Virus record (IMG/VR): IMGVR_UViG_3300036399_000439
Span: 1 to 28,035 of that record
From: a virus
DNA: 28,035 bases
Reading direction: 5' to 3' (one strand)
In this document: in pieces, positions 1-6,726 of the stretch
Layout: every line of letters starts with the position of its first letter
Position numbering within the stretch: position 1 is the stretch's first letter
Made by a program: the position numbers and the translations under genes
The notes under the pieces: generated by a model
Databases searched by the model: none
The model's input: only the letters and a program-made list of their open reading frames with translations
What the model was told of the DNA's origin: nothing

Positions 1-1059
1 GCACCTTCTTCCCCGGCACCAAGCCAATCTCAATCCGCTCCCCAGCAGTCGCAGCCCTCTTACCAATCGGCACCCCAATCCCAGCAGCAAGTGGGGTATT
101 GGGATCGGTTCAAGACCCTGCCCGAGTTCCAAGGGCAAGATGACCGAGCTATCGCCGCCCGCCTCTATCAGGCCATGGAGCGTGAGAAGGTAGCCTCTAA
201 GGCACTTGCTCAGTACCAGCAGGTCCTCCCTTACGCCCAAGAGTTTCTTTCCAACCGCCGTGAGTTTGAGGCTTGGAAGCAGTCCCAAGCTCAGGCCCAG
301 CGGGCTCCCGCAGCACCCCAGCCCGAAAAGGCCAAGTGGTGGAACCCTCCCGAAGTCCGAGAGGGCTACAAGCGGTATCTCACCAAAGACGAGGACGGTC
401 GTGATGTCATTGACCCCAGCGCGCCGCTGGACGCCCGCCATGCCCTTATCGAATACCAGCAGTACAAAGCCGACTTTGCCCGCAAGTTCCTAGAGAACCC
501 GGAGCAGGCCCTCGGCCCCATGGTCCAAGACCTTGCAGCCAAGCAGGCTCAGGAAATCTTCCAGCAGACCATGGAGCAGAAGGACAACGAGAGCTTTGTC
601 TCCGCTGTGGAAGAAGAAAACAAAGATTGGCTCTTCGATAAAGAAACTGGCAATGTCACACCGGAGGGTCTGCTCGTACATAAATATATTGAGCAGGCAA
701 GAGACAAGGGCATCAACGGTCCCCAAGCCCGTTGGGAATATGCCGTCGCTATGACCGAGAGGGACATGCTTGCTCAACAGTTCGATCAGCAGCAGCAGTA
801 TCAGGGTCGGGTTCAGCAGTCGGCACAGCAGTTCATGGCGCAGCAGGCTCAGGCCCCAAGGCCACCAGCCCCGCAACCGCCAGCACAGCCCCGGCAGCCG
901 GATGTGGCCCAGCAGAACATGCAGTACCTGAGGCGAGAGGCCTCAAGAAACCCAAGCCGTTCAGCGGGAACAGCAAACAACGACATTCGGGCACCAAAGC
1001 CCAAGATGACCTTTGAACAAATGCTAAGGGACGACGCTAGTTCCCGAGGCTTCATTTGA
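1..1059 (+). CDS. Probable head scaffolding protein (5' end cut by window)
   Basis: The reading frame is open from base 1, so the true start lies to the left; 352 residues are visible. A GTG at position 91 is available but the Ser/Gln/Pro-rich stretch before it continues in frame, so it is probably internal. The visible part starts with a low-complexity Ser/Gln/Pro region, passes through a charged, mostly helical region, and ends with another Gln/Pro-rich stretch (around residues 255-310) and a basic tail. Low complexity, helical charge pattern and a position directly before the major capsid gene are typical of phage scaffolding proteins, which guide capsid assembly and are then lost. Function is inferred from position and composition, not from a recognised domain. 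A promoter-like motif lies inside it at 671-690. An assembly protease or other capsid-related role is not excluded. Confidence 0.7.
   Translation, partial: APSSPAPSQSQSAPQQSQPSYQSAPQSQQQVGYWDRFKTLPEFQGQDDRAIAARLYQAMEREKVASKALAQYQQVLPYAQEFLSNRREFEAWKQSQAQAQRAPAAPQPEKAKWWNPPEVREGYKRYLTKDEDGRDVIDPSAPLDARHALIEYQQYKADFARKFLENPEQALGPMVQDLAAKQAQEIFQQTMEQKDNESFVSAVEEENKDWLFDKETGNVTPEGLLVHKYIEQARDKGINGPQARWEYAVAMTERDMLAQQFDQQQQYQGRVQQSAQQFMAQQAQAPRPPAPQPPAQPRQPDVAQQNMQYLRREASRNPSRSAGTANNDIRAPKPKMTFEQMLRDDASSRGFI
671..690 (+). promoter_or_regulatory. Possible internal late promoter ahead of the capsid gene
   Basis: Bases 671-685 (TGCTCGTACATAAAT) match 12398-12412 exactly over 15 bases. The latter is the intergenic motif ahead of the fibre cluster. 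Here the motif continues as ATATAT rather than GA. It lies inside the scaffold-like gene about 390 bases ahead of the major capsid start, where an extra promoter for abundant capsid synthesis would make sense. It could also be a chance match within coding sequence. Confidence 0.35.
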
Positions 1060-1072
1060 AAGGATAGCTTAG

Positions 1073-2206
1073 ATGGCAAGCTCGACTGACTGGGCCCGTA
1101 GCATTGGCACGACCATTACCAATTACCTGCGTGAGGAAGAGCTAAACACCTTCCGCAAGTTTAAGGTATTCGCGGCTCTGGAAGGTTCTGGCAATGTCAT
1201 CATGAATCAGGGAGGCCTTGGCCTCAACTGGCAGGTTCGTTATCGGAACCAGCCTGTGACGGGAAACAATGGCGAGACTCCCCGAGTATTTGCCCGTCAG
1301 AACCTGTGGGTCGATGCCAATCTCCCTTACCGTGGCTATCAGGTAACAGATTCGATCTACAAGCGCGAGATGCTTGAGAACCGTGGCCAGCAGGCCCTGA
1401 TTAATGTTGCAGGCAAGATGGCTAGTCGGCTTCAGGAGTCGATGGAGCAGCATCTCGCCAAGGAAGTCTGGATCGACGGCAATCTCGCCGGTAACGAGCT
1501 TCGATTCCACGGCCTTGAGAGCTTCTGTGCCGTTGATGGCACTGTTAATGTCGTTGACGGCACCAAGCGTGTTGCCAGCCCCGATGACCCGTTTGGCTGG
1601 CCTGCGGATGTCTACGCTGGCATCAACACTGGCCTTGGTGCTGTGGCTGGTTCGCAGCTTCAGGGATCGTGGCCGAACGGCGTGGCCGATCCTGAGTACG
1701 ACTTCTATAGTCCTATCGTAGTAAACTATACAAGTCGCTACTTCAAGGGTAAGGACGAGTCGGGCACTGATAGCTACACATGGAAGGATCAGTGCGTTCA
1801 GGCTGTCCGCGAGGGCATTCAGCAGGCCAAACGCAATGACACCAAGGCTAGCCAGATCGACATGGTTATCTTGGATCGGAAGCTGTACATCGACTACATG
1901 AACAAGTTGGACAGCAAGGAACGCATCCTTGCCAACAACAACGAGGGTCTTCGTAGCTACGGCTTTAAGGACGTATTCCAGCAGGACGGTGTGGATATTT
2001 CGACTGAATACGCAGTGCCAACCGGCTGCGGATACGGCTTGTCCATTGCCAACATGGAACTCCGCTGCATGGAGGGTTCCCTGATGACCGCCGAAGGCCC
2101 CTTCTACAACGAAGATACCCAGGCTTATCGGTATGTCGTGTCCGTATTAGCCAACCTTAAGTTTGTTAGCCCACGCAACTTCTTCAAGTTGCAGGCCATC
2201 GCCTGA
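1073..2206 (+). CDS. Major capsid protein
   Basis: A 377-residue protein with the length and composition of a tailed-phage major capsid protein: soluble, no signal peptide, rich in Asn, Gly and Gln, and with long mixed alpha/beta segments. An N-terminal helical region with the pattern TITNYLREEELNTFRKFKV is followed by a Gly-rich beta region. It sits between a scaffold-like gene and a probable decoration gene, the usual head-gene order. An AAGGA Shine-Dalgarno sequence lies about 10 bases before the ATG. All 22 Arg codons are CGN by my count and none is AGA or AGG, as expected for a very highly expressed gene; the terminase gene in this window is strikingly different. The HK97-type fold is assumed from the family context, not seen directly. 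A tail-tube protein would be the main alternative but fits the neighbourhood less well. Confidence 0.85.
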   Translation: MASSTDWARSIGTTITNYLREEELNTFRKFKVFAALEGSGNVIMNQGGLGLNWQVRYRNQPVTGNNGETPRVFARQNLWVDANLPYRGYQVTDSIYKREMLENRGQQALINVAGKMASRLQESMEQHLAKEVWIDGNLAGNELRFHGLESFCAVDGTVNVVDGTKRVASPDDPFGWPADVYAGINTGLGAVAGSQLQGSWPNGVADPEYDFYSPIVVNYTSRYFKGKDESGTDSYTWKDQCVQAVREGIQQAKRNDTKASQIDMVILDRKLYIDYMNKLDSKERILANNNEGLRSYGFKDVFQQDGVDISTEYAVPTGCGYGLSIANMELRCMEGSLMTAEGPFYNEDTQAYRYVVSVLANLKFVSPRNFFKLQAIA

Positions 2207-2236
2207 TCCCAAGACCCATAAGGAAAGCACAGACCC

Positions 2237-2902
2237 ATGAGTATTCACAATTCTGATCCTTGGTTCGGTCGTGGCCAGACCGCACTCGCTGGTCCGGGGC
2301 GGTACGCTGGCTACGAAAGTTCCTCTGCTGCGGCTGACCCCCGCAACGGTACGTCTTACCTCGGCTCGGTGAAGGTGTTCTCGGACGTTGATCCCCGTAC
2401 TACCAACACGGGCATCGTTCTGAGCAACCGGCTTGTCACCTGTGTCGCGGTTCGCAACACTTCGGGGGCGGCTCTGCTGCCGGGAACGGTCGCTAAATTT
2501 AAGAAGTCGGCCATCCTCACTGAGGTAGACGGTGCGGCGACTGCTATTGCAAATGCCCCGATTGGGGTTGTGGACGAGTATCTTCCGGCCTCGGGTGTTG
2601 CCAATGGTGACATCTTCTGGCTGGTGACCTCGGGTCCGACTGCCATCATGACCTCGGCCACCTTTGCTCCCGGTGCGCTGGTGGGTATCGGTGCTGGTGG
2701 TACTGCGGCTGTCGGTGCGGCTGGCACTTCGATTGGTGTAGCTATCTCGGCTGTTGTCTTGGGCAAGGTTCGGACGCTCACCAATGTGGCGGCTGATGGT
2801 GGTTCCCTCGCTCCGGTGTCGGCTGGTGGTGAAGAGCCTCCCGTCGAGCCGGACCCCGCCCCTGCTGCTGATCCGGTATCCAAGTCCACCAAGTCGAAGT
2901 AG
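2237..2902 (+). CDS. Probable head decoration / capsid-stabilising protein
   Basis: A 221-residue protein dominated by Ala, Gly, Val and Thr, with a central beta-rich region (about residues 45-175). The pattern IFWLVTSGPTAIMTSA resembles phage head-stabilisation proteins and DUF2190-like proteins, whose beta barrels carry comparable text. The last 40 residues are a Pro/Glu-rich, then Ser/Lys-rich tail that looks disordered. It follows the major capsid gene by 30 bases with its own AAGGAAAG ribosome-binding sequence, and a strong hairpin lies 15 bases after its stop. The position directly after the capsid protein is the main support for a decoration role; the family match is by eye. Two large open frames run antisense through this gene but are best explained by its GC-rich, repetitive codons. 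Confidence 0.6.
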   Translation: MSIHNSDPWFGRGQTALAGPGRYAGYESSSAAADPRNGTSYLGSVKVFSDVDPRTTNTGIVLSNRLVTCVAVRNTSGAALLPGTVAKFKKSAILTEVDGAATAIANAPIGVVDEYLPASGVANGDIFWLVTSGPTAIMTSATFAPGALVGIGAGGTAAVGAAGTSIGVAISAVVLGKVRTLTNVAADGGSLAPVSAGGEEPPVEPDPAPAADPVSKSTKSK

Positions 2903-2917
2903 TTCACTTTCAGCATT

Positions 2918-2960
2918 GGTCTGGCGGGATGGTGGCAAGAAGCTGCTGTCCCGCCAGACC
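2918..2960 (+). terminator. Perfect 12-bp hairpin after the capsid/decoration genes
   Basis: GGTCTGGCGGGA at 2918-2929 pairs perfectly with TCCCGCCAGACC at 2949-2960 around a 19-base loop. It starts 15 bases after the decoration gene stops. There is only TATATCCTT after it, not a run of T, so it may be a weak intrinsic terminator or an mRNA 3'-end stabiliser for the capsid transcript. The stem itself is unambiguous; its function is inferred. Confidence 0.6.
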
Positions 2961-2979
2961 TATATCCTTAAGGGAATCC

Positions 2980-3324
2980 ATGTACAAGAACATCCTGATT
3001 GCTTCTGCGGTAGTTTTTGCGGGTCTTGTTGGCGTTGCCCTTGCTGGCTCTGCCCCTGACGTAGCTGACGTTGCTTCAAGCTCCTGCCACGGCAGTGCTG
3101 AGGCTCAGGCTGAGTCGAGTGGTTGCCATGGATCGTCTGCCAGCAAGTCTGCCAGCCGGTCTGTGTCGCGTCGTTCGACCCGGCGGCTGGAAGCCCGTGC
3201 TGCCCGCTCTGAGGCCCGTGCGGCTGCACTGGATTGCCGTGCGGAAGCCATTGAGGCCCGTGCGGAAGCCAAGGCTGAGGTAAGGTCGGCCAAGGCTGCA
3301 AAGTCATCCTGTCACGGTGGGTGA
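2980..3324 (+). CDS. Small secreted Ala/Arg-rich protein with CHG repeats
   Basis: Starting at the ATG at 2980 gives 114 residues, preceded by AAGGGAA. An upstream in-frame start at 2929 would run through the hairpin and hide the signal peptide, so I reject it. Residues 1-23 (MYKNILIASAVVFAGLVGVALAG) form a clear signal peptide or N-terminal membrane segment. The mature part has three Ser/Gly-Cys-His-Gly motifs (two near the start and one at the very end) and a middle that is strongly Ala/Arg/Glu-rich, probably one long helix. Cys-His pairs could bind metal or form disulfides. From memory, secreted proteins with repeated CHG motifs are common in Planctomycetes, which is one reason to suspect such a host. 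It lies alone between a hairpin and a terminator. Function unknown. Confidence 0.7.
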   Translation: MYKNILIASAVVFAGLVGVALAGSAPDVADVASSSCHGSAEAQAESSGCHGSSASKSASRSVSRRSTRRLEARAARSEARAAALDCRAEAIEARAEAKAEVRSAKAAKSSCHGG

Positions 3325-3347
3325 CACTGGAGGTCCGAGTCATTGCG

Positions 3348-3385
3348 ACAAGAGCCGTGGGTCACCCCTGCGGCTCTTGTTTTTT
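3348..3385 (+). terminator. Rho-independent terminator
   Basis: ACAAGAGCCG at 3348-3357 pairs perfectly with CGGCTCTTGT at 3371-3380 around a 13-base loop, followed directly by six T (3380-3385). This is a textbook intrinsic terminator. It closes the capsid region and lies 14 bases before the next gene, whose GGAGG ribosome-binding site follows the T run. No promoter is visible between the terminator and that gene, so the next operon probably depends on read-through or antitermination. Confidence 0.85.
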
Positions 3386-3399
3386 GGAGGCGCACTTAA

Positions 3400-3735
3400 A
3401 TGCTTGAGTTGATTATCAAGAACATGGACAAGGTTTTGATTGTTACTGGTGCGGTCGTTGTTTTGTTTTGGCCCAAGATTAAGGCAGCAATCGCCGCCGC
3501 AGGAACGGCACCAGCACCCAGCCCTTCCTGTTCATCGTGCCCTTGCTGTGCCCCTCCCAAGCCAGAGGAGCCCGTTTCCAACTGGGTCAACCGACAGCTT
3601 GAGGTCAGGGAATACTGCGAGCGGCGAGGTCTTGTCGATGCCGTCAAGGCTTGTGATGTGGTCATTACCGAGATGATTTCTGGCGAGCCTTCTCATGGCC
3701 ACGCCGACAAGGTGGCATCCAAGAAGGGATGTTGA
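3400..3735 (+). CDS. Small membrane-anchored Cys/Pro-rich protein
   Basis: A 111-residue protein with a strong GGAGG ribosome-binding site about 9 bases upstream. Residues about 11-27 (KVLIVTGAVVVLFWPKI) form one hydrophobic segment, followed by an Ala/Pro linker with a cysteine cluster (SCSSCPCC) and then a helical C-terminal domain starting at a Trp-Val-Asn motif. It ends in Cys. The layout is a single-pass anchor with a Cys-rich stem and a small domain. It is followed after one base by another single-pass protein, so the two may form a membrane complex. I do not recognise the family. A spanin-like or holin-accessory role is possible given the neighbours, but nothing in the sequence proves it. 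Confidence 0.7.
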   Translation: MLELIIKNMDKVLIVTGAVVVLFWPKIKAAIAAAGTAPAPSPSCSSCPCCAPPKPEEPVSNWVNRQLEVREYCERRGLVDAVKACDVVITEMISGEPSHGHADKVASKKGC

Positions 3736-3736
3736 A

Positions 3737-4207
3737 ATGGGCAGTGGCGATCTTTTCCGAGTGGCAATAGTTGTCGGTGGCCTGCTTCTGTACTTCCAGA
3801 GCCAGAAACCCCCAGACAACCCCAAGCCGGACGAGCCAAAGCCAGTCCCGGTTGAGCCGGTGCCGCCATACACAGGCCCGTATCAGTCGCTGCACCAGTC
3901 CTCTCGTCCAATGACCGTAGAGGACAGGGATGCTTTGTCTGGTGGGTTTAAGGCCGGGTACGACATGGCAATGGCTGACAGCAAGGGTCTGATTAAGCCA
4001 ACGAACGTAGCTCAGGACTTCGTGGTTGGCCTGCTCCAGTTTGACTACAACGGCATCTACAAGCCCTCTGCAAAGTATCCATCGGTGGTGACGGAGGTTT
4101 CCAAGATCATGGAGGAGGTCTTGGGGACTGATGTCAAAGACATGAGCCCGACCGAGCGAGATAAGTTCATTCAGTCTCTCCTTGAAATGAGTAAGGCGGT
4201 GAAGTGA
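3737..4207 (+). CDS. Single-pass membrane protein with Pro-rich linker
   Basis: The ATG at 3737 follows the previous stop by one base and is preceded by AAGGGA, giving 156 residues; an upstream ATG at 3695 would overlap the preceding gene and is less likely. A hydrophobic segment at about residues 7-20 (FRVAIVVGGLLLYF) is followed by a proline-rich linker (about 24-45) with alternating Pro, Lys and Glu, and a soluble helical domain of about 100 residues. This is the layout of a protein that is fixed in the inner membrane and reaches into the periplasm. Its stop overlaps the start of the papain-like peptidase gene, suggesting coupled translation and a shared role. No family recognised. Confidence 0.7.
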   Translation: MGSGDLFRVAIVVGGLLLYFQSQKPPDNPKPDEPKPVPVEPVPPYTGPYQSLHQSSRPMTVEDRDALSGGFKAGYDMAMADSKGLIKPTNVAQDFVVGLLQFDYNGIYKPSAKYPSVVTEVSKIMEEVLGTDVKDMSPTERDKFIQSLLEMSKAVK

Positions 4208-5265
4208 TGGCCAGACTCAAGACCCTCCAAGAGCGGATTGCTAACAACGAGCTTCCTCCCCCGGCTGTGTTCAAGTCGGCAGAGGAGTGTGCGTCTGCCT
4301 ACTCCAGCGGCTTTGAGGGTGCCATCTATGACCCCGATGGTGCCGAAGCGGTGGAGTCCCAGCAGTTCGGCAAGGGCGAGGACATGCTCAGGGACTTTGG
4401 CCTAGAGGACGGTGGCAAGGGCAAGCTCTCGCTTATCTACCCTGTCGTGTGGGATGTGGCCGGTCGAGATGACTTCTTCCACGGCTCCAAGTCACAGCCC
4501 TGTGGAGACTGTGTTTCCCGCTCGCAGACTCATGCCGCCATGGGCTCTCTTGCTGTGGCTGCCAAGAACGGCCAAGGAACGTGGCCTGATGTACCTGATG
4601 AGGTCTACAAGTACGGCATGGTGTTCCATCCGAGCCCGGTCTATTGGAATAGAGATCACGGTGGGGACGGGTGGAGCTGCTCAGAGGCAGTGGCACGATC
4701 CAAGGACAGCATTGGCCTTGTTGTCTGTGCCAAGTACCCGGGCCCACTGGACTTTGACCTGACCGTCTACAACGAAAACGTGGCTCACAAGTGGGGCAGC
4801 AAGCGTCCCCCGGATGACATCCGCAAGCAGTTGAACGAGCATTGCACCTTGAGCTACAGCCGGATCAGCAAGTTTGAGCAGATCAGGGATGCCATAGCCA
4901 GCGGGTATGCCGTGACCACCTGTGGCAGCCAAGGCTTTGATTCTGTCCGTGATGCCAATGGTGTTGCTCGCAGGAAGGGGTCATGGAGTCACGCGATGGC
5001 TTATGTGGCCTGCGATGACACCGAGTGGGCCCACAAGAACTACGGCGAGCCTCTCATTTGCGTCCTCAATTCTTGGGGAGAATCTTGGATCAGCGGGAGT
5101 AGGGTTGTTCAAGGTAACTCTGCTATCCCCCAAATCCCCAAGGGTTCATTCTGGGCCAAGTGGTCTGATGTGTCTGGCCGTGATTGCTATGCGGTCAGTG
5201 CTGTCAACGGGTTCCCTGCGATGAAGCTCCCAAGCTGGGGAGAGGCTCTTGGGGGGTTGATCTAG
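4207..5265 (+). CDS. Papain-like cysteine peptidase
   Basis: Starting at the ATG at 4207, whose A is the last base of the previous stop, gives 352 residues; a GTG one codon earlier is a less likely start. The motif QPCGDCVSRS holds the probable catalytic Cys near residue 102 with a Gln five residues before it, as in the papain QGSCGSCW signature. SWSHAM gives the probable catalytic His near residue 262 and LNSWGESW the Asn near residue 288, so order and spacing of a C1-type Cys-His-Asn site are complete. The classical Trp after the catalytic Cys is replaced by Val. There is no signal peptide, which would demand a holin or other export route. It lies among genes for membrane and secreted proteins, so a role in envelope breakdown or processing of a virion protein is possible. 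From memory, GDCVS-type relatives occur in Planctomycetes and marine phage sequences. Confidence 0.85.
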   Translation: MARLKTLQERIANNELPPPAVFKSAEECASAYSSGFEGAIYDPDGAEAVESQQFGKGEDMLRDFGLEDGGKGKLSLIYPVVWDVAGRDDFFHGSKSQPCGDCVSRSQTHAAMGSLAVAAKNGQGTWPDVPDEVYKYGMVFHPSPVYWNRDHGGDGWSCSEAVARSKDSIGLVVCAKYPGPLDFDLTVYNENVAHKWGSKRPPDDIRKQLNEHCTLSYSRISKFEQIRDAIASGYAVTTCGSQGFDSVRDANGVARRKGSWSHAMAYVACDDTEWAHKNYGEPLICVLNSWGESWISGSRVVQGNSAIPQIPKGSFWAKWSDVSGRDCYAVSAVNGFPAMKLPSWGEALGGLI

Positions 5266-5266
5266 G

Positions 5267-5920
5267 ATGCGGCACCTCCTGCTTGCCCTGCTGTTGCTGG
5301 CTCTTCCCCGGGCTGCCTTCGGGCTTCCGGTTGGGGAGCTTCGTCGGCTTGCGGCTTACGAGGCATACCTTGTTGCCACGGCTGTGCCACCCACGCCGTG
5401 CAAGCCGGATGGGCCATCCCGCCCGGGGGTCTGTCCTGAGTGCGATGGTTCTGGCAAGGTCGGAGATGGAACTGTTTTCATGGAATGTGGTCGCTGTGGT
5501 GGGACTGGCAAGGTCAGTTCTAGTGCCCCCAGCTTCGGTGCCACCCCTCAGGTGATTGCCCCGCCGGTCATAGTGCCGTCTATGCCAACGCCGGTCCCCG
5601 GGCCTCAGGCCATTCGTAGCCCAATGCCGGTTCCTCAGGTTATTCGCAGTCCCGGCCCTCAGTGGAATGTCGAGGGGAAAAACAACTACTCAACATTTGA
5701 GTTGGCTGACCACCTTCGCCGGGTGCATGGAGTGAGCGTGGACGGCCAGACGCGGGAGCAGCTAGAAGCGATGCACGACAACCTGCACAACTCCGAGGTC
5801 AGGTCTGCTCCGGTCATCCGGCCACCTGCGCCGACAATTCGTTCATGCCCCAACGGGCAGTGCCCAACCTCTGGGCAGTCCTACCAAAGTTCACCAAGAC
5901 GGGGGATTTTCCGCAGATGA
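5267..5920 (+). CDS. Secreted protein with DnaJ-type zinc finger
   Basis: A 217-residue protein starting one base after the peptidase stop. Residues 1-19 (MRHLLLALLLLALPRAAFG) form a typical signal peptide. At about residues 55-82 two CxxCxGxGK/CxxCxGTGK motifs (CPECDGSGKV and CGRCGGTGKV) form a DnaJ cysteine-rich type zinc-binding unit, but there is no J domain. Then comes a Pro-rich region with the repeated element PQxIxxP, and a C-terminal part with the pattern HLRRVHGVSVDG...LEAMHDNLHN, which looks like a small helical domain that I cannot name. The last part has a CPNGQC pair. A zinc finger of this kind outside the cytoplasm is unusual and may serve protein binding. Its stop overlaps the next gene start as ATGA. 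Confidence 0.75.
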   Translation: MRHLLLALLLLALPRAAFGLPVGELRRLAAYEAYLVATAVPPTPCKPDGPSRPGVCPECDGSGKVGDGTVFMECGRCGGTGKVSSSAPSFGATPQVIAPPVIVPSMPTPVPGPQAIRSPMPVPQVIRSPGPQWNVEGKNNYSTFELADHLRRVHGVSVDGQTREQLEAMHDNLHNSEVRSAPVIRPPAPTIRSCPNGQCPTSGQSYQSSPRRGIFRR

Positions 5921-6279
5921 CAGAAGTCGCCCCGCCCCCCGCCTCTTCCGACACGCTGGCCCGCTACATCGAAAAGTTTGGCCTACCCACGGCTATACTC
6001 TGCGTAGTCTGCTACATGGGCTACTCCGAGGTAATCAAGCCCATCACGCTGAAGTATGTCGAGCTTGTGGAGGAAGTTAAGAACTCCAACAAGACCCTCT
6101 CGGAAGTTACAAACGAGTTGCGGATCAACATCAAGGCTATTGCAGAGGCCAATGGCGGTAAGCTGGACCGCATGGAAGACCGGCTCAAAGAGATTGATAG
6201 CTGCGTCAAAAGGCTTGAGAGGCTGCTGCCGCAGGGCGAGCGGGCCAGTATCAGGCCCATTGATCCCGGGGGTGGCTGA
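5917..6279 (+). CDS. Holin-like protein: one membrane segment plus coiled coil
   Basis: Translation from the ATG at 5917, which overlaps the preceding stop as ATGA, gives 120 residues; an upstream in-frame ATG at 5845 lies inside the preceding gene. A hydrophobic segment at about residues 22-37 (GLPTAILCVVCYMGYS) is followed by a long heptad-like, charged helix (about 45-105). One N-terminal membrane helix followed by a charged coiled coil is the pattern of BhlA/UviB-type small holins, and the place next to other membrane proteins and a peptidase would suit a lysis role. Many small phage membrane proteins share this pattern, so the holin call is an inference. The stop overlaps the next tiny gene as TGATG. 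Confidence 0.65.
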   Translation: MTEVAPPPASSDTLARYIEKFGLPTAILCVVCYMGYSEVIKPITLKYVELVEEVKNSNKTLSEVTNELRINIKAIAEANGGKLDRMEDRLKEIDSCVKRLERLLPQGERASIRPIDPGGG

Positions 6280-6374
6280 TGGTCGGCAGAATCTACCGCA
6301 CAAAGCATCTTGTACTTGTCGTTGCCTTCGCCCTCGGAATCGCAATGGCAGTCATCGTTGAATCATGGATTTAG
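6279..6374 (+). CDS. 31-residue membrane peptide
   Basis: An ATG at 6279 shares its A with the preceding stop (TGATG). It opens a 31-codon frame that ends at 6374 and fills the gap up to the next ribosome-binding site. The peptide has a short basic N-terminus (RIYRTKH) and then LVLVVAFALGIAMAVIVESWI, one continuous hydrophobic helix. The stop/start overlap, exact fit between neighbours and clear topology argue for a real gene. It could be a holin partner, an antiholin or a small envelope protein. No homologue can be named from so short a sequence. Confidence 0.6.
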   Translation: MVGRIYRTKHLVLVVAFALGIAMAVIVESWI

Positions 6375-6384
6375 GAGGGCACGA

Positions 6385-6726
6385 ATGAGCAGGCTTTTGA
6401 GGGCCCTTCGCGGAGCCTCTTCCGGCGGTCAGATGGCCCGGGAGGACCTTGAGGACTTTATTTTCAGGACTACCGGACAGAGATCGAACCTGTCCGACAG
6501 CCTAGGGGCAGACCCGCTTGGTGACCCTGCATCCGACTACCTCCAAGGCCCCAGCATGGCCAGCATTCTTATTAAGAACGCAAAGGCAATGACCCTCAGG
6601 AATCAGATTGAGGAAGCCCAGCTTGCCGGTGCTGACCCTGAGGTTGCAGCCAAAAGGCGAGCCCAGAACGACATTGAAATGGCCATGGGGCCAATGATCG
6701 CATCCATTAAGCAGCTAGACCGATGA
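6385..6726 (+). CDS. Small helical phage protein, function unknown
   Basis: The start at 6385 is fixed by a strong AGGAGGG ribosome-binding site at 6373-6379; an upstream in-frame ATG at 6310 would overlap the membrane peptide gene. The product has 113 residues, no signal or membrane segment, and a mostly helical, Ala/Asp/Glu-rich composition. The N-terminus is basic (MSRLLRALRG) and the C-terminal half (about residues 60-113) looks like one long amphipathic helix region. It comes immediately before the probable small terminase gene and overlaps it as ATGA, so a role in packaging is possible. I do not recognise the family. Confidence 0.65.
   Translation: MSRLLRALRGASSGGQMAREDLEDFIFRTTGQRSNLSDSLGADPLGDPASDYLQGPSMASILIKNAKAMTLRNQIEEAQLAGADPEVAAKRRAQNDIEMAMGPMIASIKQLDR

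Noticed and set aside
2147-2938. Long antisense open frames (263 and 186 codons) across the decoration gene
   Set aside because: They arise from GC-rich Ala/Gly/Val codons on the + strand, have low-complexity products, lack a ribosome-binding site, and oppose a convincing head gene.
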